Assembly (NCBI RefSeq): GCF_964063325.1
Contig: NZ_OZ061315.1
Span: forward strand, 3,038,001 to 3,102,000
DNA from: Hafnia alvei
GTDB taxonomy: Bacteria > Pseudomonadota > Gammaproteobacteria > Enterobacterales > Enterobacteriaceae
DNA length: 64,000 bases
Direction of reading: 5' to 3'
Every line of letters starts with the position of its first letter. Positions within the stretch are counted from its first letter, which is position 1. Positions 1-7,470 of the stretch are shown here, piece after piece. The translations under genes were made by a program, and so were the position numbers. The notes beneath the pieces were generated by a model. That model was not told the origin of the DNA, made no database searches, and worked only from the letters and a program-made list of their open reading frames with translations.

Positions 1-624
1 GCACAATGAAAATATATTCAATTTTAGAATACAACAAACGATAAATATTCAGCAGAGAATATCTCATTCAAGCCACCATGGCTAAAACGAGGGGCTAGCT
101 GTGCACAGCAAAACACAAGCCGTTAACTGCGGAAAATGGAACGCAATGCTTGGGAGACAGCCCATACGGCGATGATTAAGCGATGAAAGAAACAGGTATT
201 AGATATGCAAAAGAGCAAGACTATTAATACATTGCTCTTTTTAATTATTTTAGCAGCTATATTTTTTCTATTTCACAAGCAAAAATCATTCATTTAAATG
301 ACTATAATTTAACTTCATCATATGAAATTATTTCTGGCATATATGTAAGTATTATTTTAGATGATAGTAGTGATGCAACAATTCCCAATTTTTATAGCGA
401 CTATCTAATGAAAAATATCCCCACTGATGATCAAACCAAACAAACCTCCCGTGCTTGTTAGCGACTCACCGAACGTAAAGATAAGGTGTGATAACAACCG
501 TGTGCATATAAGTTTGGTTGGAAAAGTTTTTGCGTTCGCAATCGCGTCCTAATCACCGATGACAGCGGAGAGCCAATGAAAATCGGTTTTCCGAGTGAGT
601 GATAGCGCTGCCGCTGGATGCAGA
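1..624. other. Gene-poor left end with a possible decayed small membrane-protein ORF
   Basis: No convincing gene lies here. The stretch is AT-rich. A 30-codon ORF (205-297, + strand) encodes a short hydrophobic peptide (MQKSKTINTLLFLIILAAIF...) without a clear ribosome-binding site. A second open frame, offset from the first, continues to a stop at 459-461, so this could be one small membrane protein broken by a frameshift. I do not recognise it. Nothing resembling a cas gene is present between the array and the window edge. Confidence 0.25.
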
Positions 625-952
625 TTTCTAAGCTGCCTGTACGGCAGTGAACAAAAATTGGGTAGCCACGCTTCTGATCCGCTCTTTCTAAGCTGCCTGT
701 ACGGCAGTGAACAGAAGTTATAAAGCCGCTGGCTATCCATGCTTTTTCTAAGCTGCCTGTACGGCAGTGAACGATGTCATTGACTTATCATCTGCGACGT
801 TCGATTTCTAAGCTGCCTGTACGGCAGTGAACTGCATGAAGAATCACTGCCAACCTACGCCAGATTTCTAAGCTGCCTGTACGGCAGTGAACCAGCAGCT
901 AATCAGATTGTAGATAATGCTTTTTTTCTAAGCTGCCTGTACGGCAGTGAAC
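625..952 (-). CRISPR. Type I-F CRISPR array, 6 repeats and 5 spacers
   Basis: Six identical 28-bp repeats start at 625, 685, 745, 805, 865 and 925, separated by five unique 32-bp spacers, giving an exact 60-bp period. Read on the minus strand the repeat begins GTTCACTGCCGTACAGGCAG and ends CTTAGAAA. The inner CTGCCGTACAGGCAG hairpin is characteristic of the type I-F (Ypest) family that Cas6f (Csy4) cleaves. This orientation puts the leader on the high-coordinate side (953 onward) and makes the repeat at 625 the oldest; it is not degenerate. No cas1, cas2-3 or csy genes are visible in the window, so the array is either an orphan or served by genes elsewhere. The spacers cannot be matched to targets from the sequence alone. 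Confidence 0.97.
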
Positions 953-1091
953 TGTAGGATATTCGCAGAAAGGTTCGATTAATCAGATCGGTAGCTCATT
1001 TTGGGGAATTTAACCCTTTTTTCTGGCTGCTCGTTGGAGGAATGAAAAATCAATGAGTTAGCACGGAGTCAGAAAAAAGGGTTGGAAGAGT
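953..1091 (-). promoter_or_regulatory. CRISPR leader with an IHF-like site and a 14-bp inverted repeat
   Basis: This 139-bp stretch between the leader-side repeat and the moaE stop codon is the expected leader. It contains AATCAATGAGTTA (1048-1060), which fits the IHF consensus WATCAANNNNTTR. IHF is known to be needed for leader-polarised spacer acquisition in type I systems. A perfect 14-bp inverted repeat (AACCCTTTTTTCTG at 1012-1025; its complement at 1070-1083) brackets the IHF-like site and could also act as the moa-operon transcription stop. Assignment as leader is from position and orientation. Confidence 0.6.
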
Positions 1092-1547
1092 TTACCAGCG
1101 TTTTGCCGCTTGGTGGTCGCTGTCGCGGGCATCAACCCAGCGATCGCCCTGCTCTGTTGCTTCTCGCTTCCAGAACGGTGCGCGGGTTTTGAGGTAATCC
1201 ATAATGAACTCGGCGGCATCGAAGGCCATGCTGCGATGTGCGCTGGTCACCCCAACGAAAACAATTTCATCGCCGGGATACATTGCGCCAATCCGATGGA
1301 TCAGCGAAATGCGCTGTAGAGGCCAACGCGAACGGGCTTCAGCCACAATTTCATTTAACGCTTTTTCCGTCATCCCAGGATAGTGCTCTAACGTTAACGC
1401 GCTGACGTTATCGCCAAGATTGTGGTTGCGTACTTTGCCGGTGAATGTCACCACCGCGCCATCGTCTTCGCACTGCGATAGCCATTGGTATTCGTCACCA
1501 ACGCTAAAATTCTCAAGACCTACGCGAATACGGGTGTTTTCCATCAT
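1092..1547 (-). CDS. moaE: Molybdopterin synthase catalytic (large) subunit MoaE
   Basis: MoaE inserts the dithiolene sulfurs into cyclic pyranopterin monophosphate, using thiocarboxylated MoaD as donor, to make molybdopterin in the cytosol. The 151-residue product matches E. coli MoaE over its length, including FTGKVRNHN, the VGVTSAHRS segment and the lysine-bearing RAPFWKRE motif near the active site. Two adjacent ATG codons are possible (1547 or 1544); the second gives 150 residues, the E. coli length. The first ATG overlaps the moaD stop codon (TAATG), indicating translational coupling. It is the last gene of the moa operon, immediately before the CRISPR leader. Confidence 0.97.
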   Translation of the reverse strand: MMENTRIRVGLENFSVGDEYQWLSQCEDDGAVVTFTGKVRNHNLGDNVSALTLEHYPGMTEKALNEIVAEARSRWPLQRISLIHRIGAMYPGDEIVFVGVTSAHRSMAFDAAEFIMDYLKTRAPFWKREATEQGDRWVDARDSDHQAAKRW

Positions 1548-1789
1548 TAACCCCCAGTAACCGGTGGGAAGAAGGCGACTTCATCACCCACTTGCAGAGG
1601 ATGCGAGAACTCCACCAGCGTTTGGTTTACAGCAGCCAGCAACTTACCCGTCTCTAACGCCAGTGCCCATTTGTCGCCACGCTCGGCCAGTGCCGCGCGC
1701 AGCGCCTCAACCGTCGGATAGAGTTCACACTGAAGCGCATCGGTTTCAATCAGCTCACGTACCTGAGCAAAAAATAGAACTTTAATCAT
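1547..1789 (-). CDS. moaD: Molybdopterin synthase sulfur carrier (small) subunit MoaD
   Basis: This 80-residue ubiquitin-like sulfur carrier ends in the required VTGG; its C-terminal glycine is adenylated by MoeB and converted to a thiocarboxylate that delivers sulfur to MoaE. Length and the terminal Gly-Gly are typical of the family. The start overlaps the moaC stop by four bases (ATGA) and its stop overlaps the first moaE ATG, so the three genes are tightly coupled. Confidence 0.97.
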   Translation of the reverse strand: MIKVLFFAQVRELIETDALQCELYPTVEALRAALAERGDKWALALETGKLLAAVNQTLVEFSHPLQVGDEVAFFPPVTGG

Positions 1790-2268
1790 GATGCATCCGC
1801 CTTAAAATCACCGGACTTCCCGCCGCTTTTCGCCAGCAGGCGAACCGGGCCGATAACCATATCTTTTTGTACCGCTTTGCACATGTCATAAATGGTCAGC
1901 GCAGCCACCGAAGCCGCGGTTAATGCTTCCATCTCCACGCCGGTTTTGCCGGTTAAGCGGCAGCAAGACTCAATACGCACACGGTTGGTATCGACTTCAG
2001 CAGAAAGCTGAACCTCAACTTTGGTCAGCAACAGCGGATGGCAAAGCGGGATTAGCTCCCACGTGCGTTTTGCCGCTTGGATGCCTGCGATACGCGCGGT
2101 AGCAAAAACATCACCCTTATGGTGTTTGCCTTCAACAATCATCGCCAGCGTTTCTGGTTTCATTTCAACATAAGCTTCAGCGCGGGCTTCACGCACGGTT
2201 TCTGCTTTGGCAGAAACATCGACCATGTGGGCTTCACCGGCCGCATTAATATGGGTAAGTTGGCTCAT
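1786..2268 (-). CDS. moaC: Cyclic pyranopterin monophosphate synthase MoaC
   Basis: MoaC converts the MoaA product (3',8-cyclo-7,8-dihydro-GTP) into cyclic pyranopterin monophosphate. The 160-residue protein carries the family blocks MVDVSAKAETVREA, the IPLCHPLLLTKVEV segment around the active site, TGVEMEALTAASVAALTIYDM, and the C-terminal LLAKSGGKSG loop. It follows moaA by 36 bases. In E. coli moaB sits between moaA and moaC; here there is no room for it, so the operon is moaA-C-D-E. Confidence 0.97.
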   Translation of the reverse strand: MSQLTHINAAGEAHMVDVSAKAETVREARAEAYVEMKPETLAMIVEGKHHKGDVFATARIAGIQAAKRTWELIPLCHPLLLTKVEVQLSAEVDTNRVRIESCCRLTGKTGVEMEALTAASVAALTIYDMCKAVQKDMVIGPVRLLAKSGGKSGDFKADAS

Positions 2269-2304
2269 AGTTTTCTTTTAGATTAATAACGAGTTAAGGC
2301 AACG

Positions 2305-3291
2305 TTAGCCGCCGATGAAGGAAAGATTCTGCGTATGCCCGATGTTGCCATCATGCAAGAAATGCGTTTGCTTTTTATGCCGCAAACCGCCTTGGATACG
2401 CATTTTCAGCTCATCAAGATGTTCATCACCCGCCAGTAAATCGCGCAACGGAATGCCGGATTCACCGAACAGGCACAGGTGCAAATTGCCGATGGCAGAG
2501 ACTCGCAGGCGGTTACAGCTGGCGCAGAAGTCTTTTTCATAAGGCATGATCAGCCCAACTTCACCCAGATAATCAGGATGACTGAAAACCTGTGCAGGAC
2601 CATCGCTGCGAGAGCGTTCTTGACGCTGCCAGCCAAGGGCCAGCAATTGATCGCGGATGACTTCGCCTGAGACATGATGCTTGCGGAATAAACTGCCGCC
2701 GTCTCCAGTTTCCATCAGCTCAATAAAGCGCATTTGAATTGGGCGGGTTTTGATCCAGTTAAGAAAACCGTTCAGGCTGCGGTCGTTAACGTCGCGCATC
2801 AGCACGGTGTTTACCTTCACCTTTTCAAAACCGGCATCAAATGCCGCGTCAATCCCCTGCATCACCTGCTTGAGCTTATCTTCACCGGTGATGGCGTGAA
2901 ACTGGCGAGCGTCGAGGCTATCCACGCTAACGTTAACCGCCGTTAGACCCGCAGCGCGCCAATCGGCAATATCACGCGCCATACGATAGCCGTTGGTGGT
3001 GACCGCCAGCGTTCGAATCGATGGGTTTTCACGTACCGCTGAGATGATGTCGACAAAATCGCGACGCAAGGAGGGTTCACCGCCGGTTAAACGCACCTTC
3101 TCGGTGCCCAATTCGGCAAATGCACGGCTGACGCGGCGGATCTCGTTAAGAGATAAGAAGCTTTTGTTGGCGTGGCCGTTCGGCTTGTAGCCGTCTGGCA
3201 GACAGTACGTACAGCGAAAATTGCATACGTCTGTGATCGAAAGGCGCAAGTAATAAAACTTACGCTCAAATGCGTCAGTCAGTTGGAGCAT
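2305..3291 (-). CDS. moaA: GTP 3',8-cyclase MoaA (radical SAM)
   Basis: This is the first enzyme of molybdenum cofactor synthesis: a radical-SAM protein that cyclises GTP. The N-terminal CNFRCTYC (CxxxCxxC) binds the SAM [4Fe-4S] cluster, the second cluster ligands lie in CASCNRLRVSAIGNLHLC, and the protein ends in the essential Gly-Gly (FIGG). I place the start at the ATG at 3291 (328 residues), because GGAAAGG lies eight bases upstream and the product then aligns with E. coli MoaA; an in-frame GTG three codons earlier is less likely. The ribosome-binding site forms part of the outer stem of the upstream Moco riboswitch. Confidence 0.96.
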   Translation of the reverse strand: MLQLTDAFERKFYYLRLSITDVCNFRCTYCLPDGYKPNGHANKSFLSLNEIRRVSRAFAELGTEKVRLTGGEPSLRRDFVDIISAVRENPSIRTLAVTTNGYRMARDIADWRAAGLTAVNVSVDSLDARQFHAITGEDKLKQVMQGIDAAFDAGFEKVKVNTVLMRDVNDRSLNGFLNWIKTRPIQMRFIELMETGDGGSLFRKHHVSGEVIRDQLLALGWQRQERSRSDGPAQVFSHPDYLGEVGLIMPYEKDFCASCNRLRVSAIGNLHLCLFGESGIPLRDLLAGDEHLDELKMRIQGGLRHKKQTHFLHDGNIGHTQNLSFIGG

Positions 3292-3301
3292 TGTTAACAC
3301 C

Positions 3302-3384
3302 TTTCCAATTCGGGAGGCACAGGCATTTCTACCTTGTACCCTGGTGGCTTATAGCCACGGCCCAGACACCCTATTGATTGGAAA
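3302..3384 (-). promoter_or_regulatory. Moco riboswitch (moaA 5' UTR)
   Basis: The moaA leader folds into a structure closed by a perfect 8-bp outer stem, TTTCCAAT (3302-3309) with ATTGGAAA (3377-3384). Inside it, on the transcribed strand, is a GTGGC-TATAA-GCCAC hairpin followed by CAGGGTAC and the purine-rich AAATGCCTGTGCCTCCC. These elements and the position fit the Moco RNA motif known upstream of enterobacterial moaA. The 3' strand of the outer stem contains the GGAAAG of the moaA ribosome-binding site, so folding would block translation, the mechanism known for E. coli moaA. Family assignment is from memory of the motif, not from a covariance search. Confidence 0.75.
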
Positions 3385-3515
3385 CAGATGTTTATTAATC
3401 AACTTAGGCAAAAGGGCTAGGAGTTCAGACGCCATGAGAGCATGCACGCTCACACCACATCTCTGAGTAATTCATTAAATTCTAGCGTTTATTTTCTGGC
3501 TTACCAAACATATCT

Positions 3516-3539
3516 CGCTGTATAATTTTATACATAACG
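3516..3539. promoter_or_regulatory. Candidate ModE-binding site upstream of moaA
   Basis: An imperfect palindrome with half-sites CGCTGTATA and TATACATAACG, joined by a short AT spacer, resembles ModE-molybdate operators (CG.TATAT...ATA.CG). In E. coli ModE activates moaA. The site lies about 225 bp before the moaA start, upstream of the riboswitch, and about 147 bp before ybhK. The remainder of the 394-bp intergenic region shows no other clear element. Confidence 0.5.
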
Positions 3540-3685
3540 CTTTTATGTCAGTAACTTAGGTGCAGAATACACTAGTTACCGCCCCACTATACTTGATATA
3601 AATCACGCAAATAAGTCTGGGTTTCGCCTTTTTCGGCGTGATCCGGTACTTTACCCACAGTTTATTTTCATTTTGTAGGATTTTT

Positions 3686-4594
3686 ATGCGAAACCGCGCT
3701 TTAGCCGATCTCGATAAGGTCGTCGCCCTAGGAGGCGGACACGGCCTTGGCCGCGTGATGTCAGCCTTGTCACCGCTGGGTTCACGTTTAACAGGCATTG
3801 TCACCACAACGGATAACGGCGGTTCAACCGGGCGTATTCGTCGCTCAGAAGGCGGTATCGCGTGGGGCGATATGCGTAACTGTTTGAATCAGTTGATCAC
3901 CGAGCCCAGCGTGGCTTCTGCCATGTTTGAGTATCGTTTTAACGGTAACGGTGAATTAGCGGGGCATAACCTTGGAAATCTGATGTTAAAAGCCTTAGAT
4001 CACCTCAGCGTGCGCCCGCTGGAAGCCATTAACCTGATCCGCAGTTTGCTGAAAGTTGATGCTTCGCTTATTCCAATGTCAGAACAGCCGGTCGATCTCA
4101 ACGCCATCGACCAAGATGGACACGTTATTTATGGCGAAGTGAACATCGACCAGCTTAAAGAAATGCCTGCGCAGCTGATGCTTGAACCACAGGTAAAGGC
4201 AACGCGTGAGGCCGTCGACGCCATTGAAAAAGCCGATCTGATCCTGATTGGCCCCGGAAGTTTCTTAACCAGTCTCATGCCTTTGCTGCTGCTGGAAGAT
4301 CTGACGCGCGCCCTGCGCCGTACCCGCGCACATATGATTTACATCGGTAATCTAGGCAAAGAGCTTAGCGTGGCGGCAGCGGCATTAACCCTACCCGATA
4401 AGCTGCGCATTATGGAAGAAGCCATCGGCGGACATGCTATCGACGGCGTGGTCGTGGGGCCAAAGGTCAACATTCAGGGAATGGAAAATCGGGTGGTGGT
4501 GCAGGAAACGCTGGAAGCCAGCGATATTCCTTATCGCCACGATCGCGATCTGCTGCGCATGGCCATTGAGAAAGCGTTGCAGCAGTTAAGCTAA
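3686..4594 (+). CDS. ybhK: YbhK/YvcK-family putative gluconeogenesis factor
   Basis: This 302-residue CofD/YvcK-like protein has the N-terminal glycine-rich GGGHGLGRVMSAL nucleotide-binding loop, TTTDNGGSTGRIRR, and a central GHNLGNLML segment. Family members bind UDP-sugars and affect morphology and growth on gluconeogenic carbon in Bacillus; the enterobacterial role is unsettled. The start at 3686 has GTAGGA upstream and gives the E. coli YbhK length; an upstream in-frame ATG at 3638 would add 16 residues unlike the family. It is divergent from moaA, the same neighbourhood as in E. coli. Confidence 0.93.
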   Translation: MRNRALADLDKVVALGGGHGLGRVMSALSPLGSRLTGIVTTTDNGGSTGRIRRSEGGIAWGDMRNCLNQLITEPSVASAMFEYRFNGNGELAGHNLGNLMLKALDHLSVRPLEAINLIRSLLKVDASLIPMSEQPVDLNAIDQDGHVIYGEVNIDQLKEMPAQLMLEPQVKATREAVDAIEKADLILIGPGSFLTSLMPLLLLEDLTRALRRTRAHMIYIGNLGKELSVAAAALTLPDKLRIMEEAIGGHAIDGVVVGPKVNIQGMENRVVVQETLEASDIPYRHDRDLLRMAIEKALQQLS

Positions 4595-4616
4595 TTTGCG
4601 CACATTCTGCAAACAT

Positions 4617-4646
4617 AAGCCCTGAACAAATACTTTTTCAGGGCTT
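4617..4646. terminator. Convergent terminator between ybhK and yfaY
   Basis: A 9-bp stem, AAGCCCTGA (4617-4625) with TCAGGGCTT (4638-4646), closes a 12-base loop between the converging ybhK and yfaY genes. U-tracts are weak on both sides, so it may terminate inefficiently in each direction. Confidence 0.55.
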
Positions 4647-4674
4647 ATCATCACTACAATTGTTTAATCACGCA

Positions 4675-5868
4675 TCACAACGTCTCTGTGGGCTTTAACC
4701 ACTCATAATTACCGTAGGGCGATTGCCCCGTTAACCATCGGCGCAGCATATCCAGCGCTAGCATCGCGGTCATTTCCTGACGGATGCGTTGACTGTGGCG
4801 CTGTGAGCTATAAACCAGCGTTTGGCCGAAAGTTTCTTGTGACGAATGCAGCACTACGCTGATGCAATCGTCTTGCAACTCGCCTATCGCAATCGTTAAA
4901 TCAACGCCGCTGTGCGTCGCTAAAATGCGCGCCCGCGACGCAACCTCTTTCAAGCTGCTGTGACCGACGTGTTCTGGCAGTTCGCCATTGCCCAAAGGCG
5001 CATCGGCAGAACGTAGCTGCCAGCTTAAAAGCCCAGCGGTAAACTGTTCGCTAACCGCCAGACGTAGCCCACGCTCGCGGAGAAGAACAGCGACGTCGTG
5101 CGGCAAGCCTGCCGTCCCTTCAAACACACAGTTTTCACCCGCAACCGCTTTGACATGCTGCCACGTTTCAACCATTGCTTCGCGCTGGGAGGAAGGGCCG
5201 GTCAACTTTAATTCGATAATAGGCATCGACGAACGATAGCCAAGCGTGGTGTTTGGCGGCAACGGTAATGAATCCAATTGCTGTGCTAAACCGCTTTCGG
5301 AGCGGCCAAAGGTGGTGAGTCGTAAACAAAGCGGCGGTTCAGATAGCGTAAAACGCTGGCGCAAACGCGGTAAAATTTGCTGTTCAACCATCACTTTAAA
5401 TTCAGAAGGCACTCCCGGCGTAAAGAAAATCCAGCAGCCGTTGAGCTGAATGGCAAAGCCACAGGCGGTGCCGACCGGATTATCAATCATCTCGGCGCTG
5501 GCTGGGATCATCGCCTGTTTGCGGTTGCTATCAGACATCGGACGCCCACGTGAAGCAAAATAGGCCTCCATCTGCGCGATCCACTCAGGGTGCTCGACCA
5601 AGGGTTCACCTAAAGCATCTGCCGCGGCCTGCGCACTCAGGTCATCGCTGGTCGGCCCTAAACCGCCATTCACGATCAGAACGTCTGCATATTGGCTACG
5701 TAACTGCAGAGTGGACACTAAATCTTCCAGTGCATCACCCACGGTGCTACGTGCACGCATCGGGATCCCCTGCTGAAAGAGATAATCTGCCAGCCATGCG
5801 GAATTAGTATCAATGATTTGGCCGTGTAGAACCTCATCCCCCGTACAGAGCATTTCTAGACGTAGCAT
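4675..5868 (-). CDS. yfaY: CinA-like protein YfaY
   Basis: The 397-residue protein has an N-terminal molybdopterin-binding-like CinA domain (roughly 1-170; MLCTGDEVLHGQIIDTNS, VNGGLGPTSDDLS, FTPGVPSEFK) and a C-terminal PncC-like domain (about 260-397). In the family the PncC domain deamidates NMN, but here, as in E. coli YfaY, it looks degenerate: the usual serine-rich catalytic motif is replaced by AVSEQFTAGLLSWQLR. The enzymatic role is therefore uncertain. E. coli has yfaY beside yfaZ; here tyrP and a second trpS lie between them. Confidence 0.9.
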   Translation of the reverse strand: MLRLEMLCTGDEVLHGQIIDTNSAWLADYLFQQGIPMRARSTVGDALEDLVSTLQLRSQYADVLIVNGGLGPTSDDLSAQAAADALGEPLVEHPEWIAQMEAYFASRGRPMSDSNRKQAMIPASAEMIDNPVGTACGFAIQLNGCWIFFTPGVPSEFKVMVEQQILPRLRQRFTLSEPPLCLRLTTFGRSESGLAQQLDSLPLPPNTTLGYRSSMPIIELKLTGPSSQREAMVETWQHVKAVAGENCVFEGTAGLPHDVAVLLRERGLRLAVSEQFTAGLLSWQLRSADAPLGNGELPEHVGHSSLKEVASRARILATHSGVDLTIAIGELQDDCISVVLHSSQETFGQTLVYSSQRHSQRIRQEMTAMLALDMLRRWLTGQSPYGNYEWLKPTETL

Positions 5869-5970
5869 ACGCCTCTCCTGAAAATTTTATGGCAATCCTA
5901 AAGTATCCACTTTAGAAACTGCGCTTTCACAACACAATGCTTTATTAACATAATTTAACCCCCAACAAGG

Positions 5971-6034
5971 TGTAATTAATTATTTACATCAAATGTAACG
6001 CCAGTTTGACGAATAGAATATTTTCCCTTAATCT
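5971..6034 (+). promoter_or_regulatory. tyrP promoter with tandem TyrR boxes
   Basis: A strong TyrR box, TGTAATTAATTATTTACA (5971-5988), fits TGTAAA-N6-TTTACA closely. A weaker box, TGTAACGCCAGTTTGACG (5994-6011), starts 23 bp further on and contains the probable -35 hexamer TTGACG (6006-6011). A -10-like TAATCT follows at 6029-6034 after a 17-bp spacer. This strong-plus-weak arrangement, with the weak box covering -35, matches the organisation known for E. coli tyrP, which gives tyrosine repression and phenylalanine activation by TyrR. Confidence 0.85.
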
Positions 6035-6078
6035 GCGGGTCATAAATAGTAATGGATCGTCTTAATGCAGAGGAAAGC

Positions 6079-7290
6079 GTGAAGAATCGCACTCTTGGCA
6101 GTATTTTCATCGTTGCGGGCACCACCATCGGAGCGGGAATGTTGGCCATGCCGCTTGCGGCTGCCGGCGTAGGATTTGGCACCACCTTTATCATGCTGGT
6201 CAGCCTGTGGGCGTTAATGTGCTACACCGCCCTGCTGCTGGTTGAGGTTTATCAACACGAATCTGCGGATACGGGTTTGGGCACGCTGGCCAAACATTAT
6301 CTGGGCCGTTCAGGTCAGTGGTTAACCGGCGCTAGCATGCTGTTTTTGATGTATGCGCTAACGGCAGCCTACATCAGCGGCGCGGGCGAGCTTCTAGCCT
6401 CCAGTTTGAGCCAATGGCTATCCCTTGAGATTAAACCTAGCGTTGGCGTTCTGCTGTTTACCCTGATCGCTGGCGGTGTCGTCTGTATCGGCACCCACTC
6501 GGTTGATATGTTTAACCGCGTGCTGTTTACGGCCAAAATCGTATTACTGGTGATTATGCTCACGCTTATGATGCCGCATATTCATCAGGCCAACCTTCTC
6601 ACTATGCCGTTGGAAAAGGGACTTGCGCTCTCTGCAATCCCGGTTATTTTTACCTCTTTTGGCTTCCACGGTAGCGTGCCAAGTATTGTCAGCTATATGA
6701 ACGGCAATCTGCGCAAACTGCGCTGGGTGTTTATCACCGGAAGCGCAATCCCGCTTATCGCCTATATTTTCTGGCAGCTTGCGACGCTGGGCGCCATTAG
6801 CTCTTCGACTTTCGTGGGTATTCTCGCCGCGCAGTCGGGCTTAAATGGCCTGCTACAGGCGGTTCGTGAGGTGGTCGCAACGCCTCATGTTGAACTTGCC
6901 GTTCATCTGTTTGCTGATTTAGCGCTGGCGACCTCTTTCCTCGGCGTGGCGCTGGGCCTGTTTGATTATTTGGCCGATCTGTTCCAGCGTAGCAATAAAG
7001 CCTCTGGGCGTGCGCAAACGGGCTTAATGACGTTTCTTCCCCCTTTGGCTTTTGCCCTATTTTATCCACAAGGCTTTGTTATGGCGCTGGGCTATGCGGC
7101 AGTTGCGCTGGCGGTATTAGCGTTGCTGATCCCGTCGATGCTGGTGTGGCAAACCCGTAAGCACCATCCTCAGGCGGGATATCGCGTCATGGGTGGAAAG
7201 CCGGCACTGGTGTTGGTTTTCCTGTGCGGTCTTTGCGTCATCGCTATTCAGCTATCAATTGCATCCGGGCTATTGCCAGCTGTTGGTTAA
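6079..7290 (+). CDS. tyrP: Tyrosine-specific transporter TyrP
   Basis: This inner-membrane proton symporter imports tyrosine (HAAAP family). The 403-residue product matches E. coli TyrP closely: NRTLGSIFIVAGTTIGAGML at the N-terminus, FHGSVPSIVSYMNGNLRKLR centrally, and about eleven hydrophobic segments. I chose the GTG at 6079, preceded by GAGGA, because it coincides with the E. coli start; an upstream in-frame ATG at 6052 would add nine residues and lies close to the predicted -10. Nineteen bases after the stop, a Trp leader peptide for trpS2 begins. Confidence 0.95.
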   Translation: MKNRTLGSIFIVAGTTIGAGMLAMPLAAAGVGFGTTFIMLVSLWALMCYTALLLVEVYQHESADTGLGTLAKHYLGRSGQWLTGASMLFLMYALTAAYISGAGELLASSLSQWLSLEIKPSVGVLLFTLIAGGVVCIGTHSVDMFNRVLFTAKIVLLVIMLTLMMPHIHQANLLTMPLEKGLALSAIPVIFTSFGFHGSVPSIVSYMNGNLRKLRWVFITGSAIPLIAYIFWQLATLGAISSSTFVGILAAQSGLNGLLQAVREVVATPHVELAVHLFADLALATSFLGVALGLFDYLADLFQRSNKASGRAQTGLMTFLPPLAFALFYPQGFVMALGYAAVALAVLALLIPSMLVWQTRKHHPQAGYRVMGGKPALVLVFLCGLCVIAIQLSIASGLLPAVG

Positions 7291-7308
7291 ATTTGATAGG
7301 GTAAAAAG

Positions 7309-7362
7309 ATGAATAGCATAATCCGAACTTCTCAGGTTGCCCGTTGGTGGCGCTGCATCTAG
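7309..7362 (+). CDS. Trp leader peptide of the trpS2 attenuator
   Basis: A 17-codon ORF encodes MNSIIRTSQVARWWRCI, with two consecutive TGG codons at 7345-7350, followed by TAG (7360-7362). A purine-rich AGGGTAAAAAG precedes the ATG. The layout copies classical trpL: tandem tryptophan codons ten bases before the stop codon, then an RNA segment able to form either an antiterminator or a terminator. It is too short for ordinary gene finding. It lies between tyrP and trpS2 and would sense charged tRNA-Trp. Confidence 0.88.
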   Translation: MNSIIRTSQVARWWRCI

Positions 7363-7431
7363 CGGCGGCACAGGATTCTGTTGATTCAAACATATCTTAT
7401 ACAAGCCGCCGGAGGGCGGCTTGTGACTTTT
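7363..7431 (+). terminator. Transcription attenuator of trpS2
   Basis: The terminator is a perfect 10-bp stem, ACAAGCCGCC (7401-7410) with GGCGGCTTGT (7415-7424), a GGAG loop, then GACTTTTT. The competing antiterminator uses CGGCGGC (7363-7369), directly after the leader stop codon, which is complementary to GCCGCCG (7405-7411) in the 5' arm of the terminator. A ribosome stalled on the tandem Trp codons would leave 7363-7369 free to pair and prevent termination. A ribosome reaching the TAG would cover it and let the terminator form. The pause hairpin (CGCT/AGCG) is weak. Confidence 0.85.
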
Positions 7432-7470
7432 TAGAACGCGCTCCGGCTACTATTTTTCAGGAGCGTTACC

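Noticed and set aside
549..740. A 63-codon minus-strand ORF with repeated FCSLPYRQLR blocks
   Set aside because: The repeated peptide is only the translation of two CRISPR repeats; it is not a gene.
4675..5260. A frameshift in the C-terminal half of yfaY
   Set aside because: The frame is continuous; the missing catalytic motif is also typical of E. coli YfaY, so the domain is degenerate rather than recently broken.
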